NCBI GenBank assembly: GCA_014529385.2
Contig: CM043942.1
Location: forward strand, 52,568,774-52,632,773
Reading direction: 5' to 3'
Source: Adiantum capillus-veneris
Taxonomy: Eukaryota; Streptophyta; Polypodiopsida; Polypodiales; Pteridaceae
DNA: 64,000 nucleotides
Below the pieces are notes generated by a model, which did not search any database, was not told the origin of the DNA, and saw only the letters and a list, made by a program, of their open reading frames with translations. Position numbers and translations under genes: made by a program. Shown one piece after another: positions 62,905 to 64,000 of the stretch (position 1 is the stretch's first letter; every line of letters starts with the position of its first letter).

Positions 62905-63262
62905 ATCAGGCGTGTGCTCTTCTGAAAGCATACCGGTCCTACAAAAGAGCAGACAGAGCTATTGGAATTTTATTCCAGGTATCTTCGCCCTCCAACCCGG
63001 ACTTATTAGCCACTCCCACCCTTACTTCATCGCGCATCGGGCGCTGTCACAAAACGGGAGCGTACACGAGCACTTAGAAAATCTGAAAATTATAATTCTT
63101 TGAAAAACATGAGAGAAGGGAGAAGATCGACACAGTATTGGGGACCGAAACATCTTCTGGTCCCCCCCCCCCCCCCGTTCAGAGTATTCTTTTATTCAGG
63201 GAGAATTCTTATACAGGCACGAGAACCCGAGGAAACCCCTCCGTTCTGTAGTCTTAGACCCG

Positions 63263-63395
63263 AAGGTCGTGCTTTCCCGTAAAGGGCTTGGGCACAAGGC
63301 CGTTCCTTCCCGTGAGGGACTTAAGCGCGAAGCCGTACTTTCCCGTAAGGGACTTAGGCGTGAAGCCGTACTTCCCGTGAAGGGCCTTCCCTTGA
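63263..63395. repeat. 33-bp minisatellite with palindromic TTCCCGTAAGGGA core
   Basis: Four imperfect units of CCGTACTTTCCCGTAAGGGA followed by CTTAGGCGTGAAG. Each unit contains a short inverted repeat (CCCGTRAGGG). The open frames through it on both strands are repeat-driven. Confidence 0.85.
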
Positions 63396-64000
63396 GACGG
63401 GAGATTCCTGCAAAACAAACCACACAAAGGAGCAATTCTCAATGCGTATCAACACCTTATACCCGTCGCTCCTTGCTCGGAGAATCAACCTCCGTACTCA
63501 GTCGTCACACGAGCACTTGCAAATTCCGTCGCCAGTCTCTGCTCCAGAATCCCAGCGCTTGCACTTCTTGCTGCTTCCGGCTCCTCCAAACTAAAACGCT
63601 GGCTACCCTTTTATAGGGTCTGACACCCGACAGGAATAGGGGTCCAAAAGCAGAGCTTGGCGCTACCTAGAGAGAGGAGAGAGAAAATCGTGTTTTCTAG
63701 AGAGAGGAGAGAGAGAGAGATCGCAATTCAGCCCCCCTGCGTTGGTTTTAGCGCTGGCTTTTTCTATAAGAGCCTTGCTTGCTTTATTATATTAATAAAA
63801 GTGATCGGTCACTTTATAAAATAAAGTGTGAACCTGTTCAAACTTTAAAAACTCACTCAATTAGTGAAAACAATGCTACACGGACACATTCCAGGCGTCC
63901 CTGGGTGCAGGACACGACACAGATGCAATGCAGACACAGACTCCTCGCGGGAAAACATCTGTCCTCCCGCGACTGTGCCTGCTTTTCGTAAAAAGCTTCA
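63396..64000. other. No gene recognised
   Basis: The sequence has GA-rich patches (63669-63718) and short palindromic AT-rich DNA near 63785-63835. Possibly an LTR in minus orientation, but no boundary was found. Confidence 0.5.

Noticed and set aside
63100..63200. Poly-C run as a possible functional G-quadruplex element
   Set aside because: A homopolymer of about 16 C (like that at 39001) is more simply slippage. No repeated G-tract pattern surrounds it.
63263..63395. Regularly spaced palindromic repeats resembling a CRISPR array
   Set aside because: There are no spacers. The repeat units are directly adjacent, so this is a minisatellite.

Overview
The window looks like transposon-dense nuclear DNA from a land plant with a large genome. 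No intact host gene, rRNA, tRNA, CRISPR array or bacterial-type operon was found. The plant assignment rests on CACTA (En/Spm) transposons with plant-type TNP2 and Transposase_24 genes, Ty3/gypsy chromoviruses, copia fragments, tRNA-iMet-type primer sites (TGGTATCAGAGC), plant-style introns, and a captured fragment of a heavy-metal-associated isoprenylated plant protein (HIPP), a family described from vascular plants. A fern or other large-genome tracheophyte is my guess; nothing here fixes the species.

Layout. 1-2693: the right-hand (transposase 5') part of CACTA copy A, cut by the window edge. 2694-6115: non-coding DNA with a 143-bp (TA)n tract and LTR-promoter-like sequence. 6116-14216: complete-ended CACTA copy B, with 12-bp CACTACAAGAGG termini and ATT target duplications, carrying a decayed TNP2 transposase, a decayed second gene (Transposase_24) and a captured HIPP fragment. 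14217-16417: flank, then an LTR and primer site. 16.8-26.4 kb: a decayed minus-strand gypsy element (gag, protease, RT, RNase H, integrase) interrupted by a plus-strand gypsy fragment. 26.4-39.2 kb: fragments of gypsy RNase H and copia pol, copia-type LTRs, several tandem repeats, one unidentified kinase-like relic, and much sequence in which I recognise nothing. 39.2-45.4 kb: a minus-strand gypsy element with a 1.0-kb internal tandem duplication and mismatched LTRs. 45.8-46.25 kb: a relic of a related gypsy. 46256-49795: a decayed hAT transposon. 49.8-61.2 kb: a plus-strand gypsy element (E2) split inside its protease by a complete 8.3-kb chromovirus (E1, 52340-60659; 1476-bp LTRs; TSD TGTGA). 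62.2-62.9 kb: another LTR with a primer site. 63.2-64.0 kb: a minisatellite and unassigned sequence.

The genes work together only as mobile-element machinery: TNP2 and the Transposase_24 protein for CACTA, and gag, protease, RT/RNase H and integrase with chromodomain for the gypsy elements. Every transposase or polyprotein that is fully visible carries stops, frameshifts or deletions. The only reading frame without a lesion is the visible 5' third of TNP2 in copy A. The most notable observation is the HIPP fragment (HMA domain to C-terminal CaaX box) shared by both CACTA copies.
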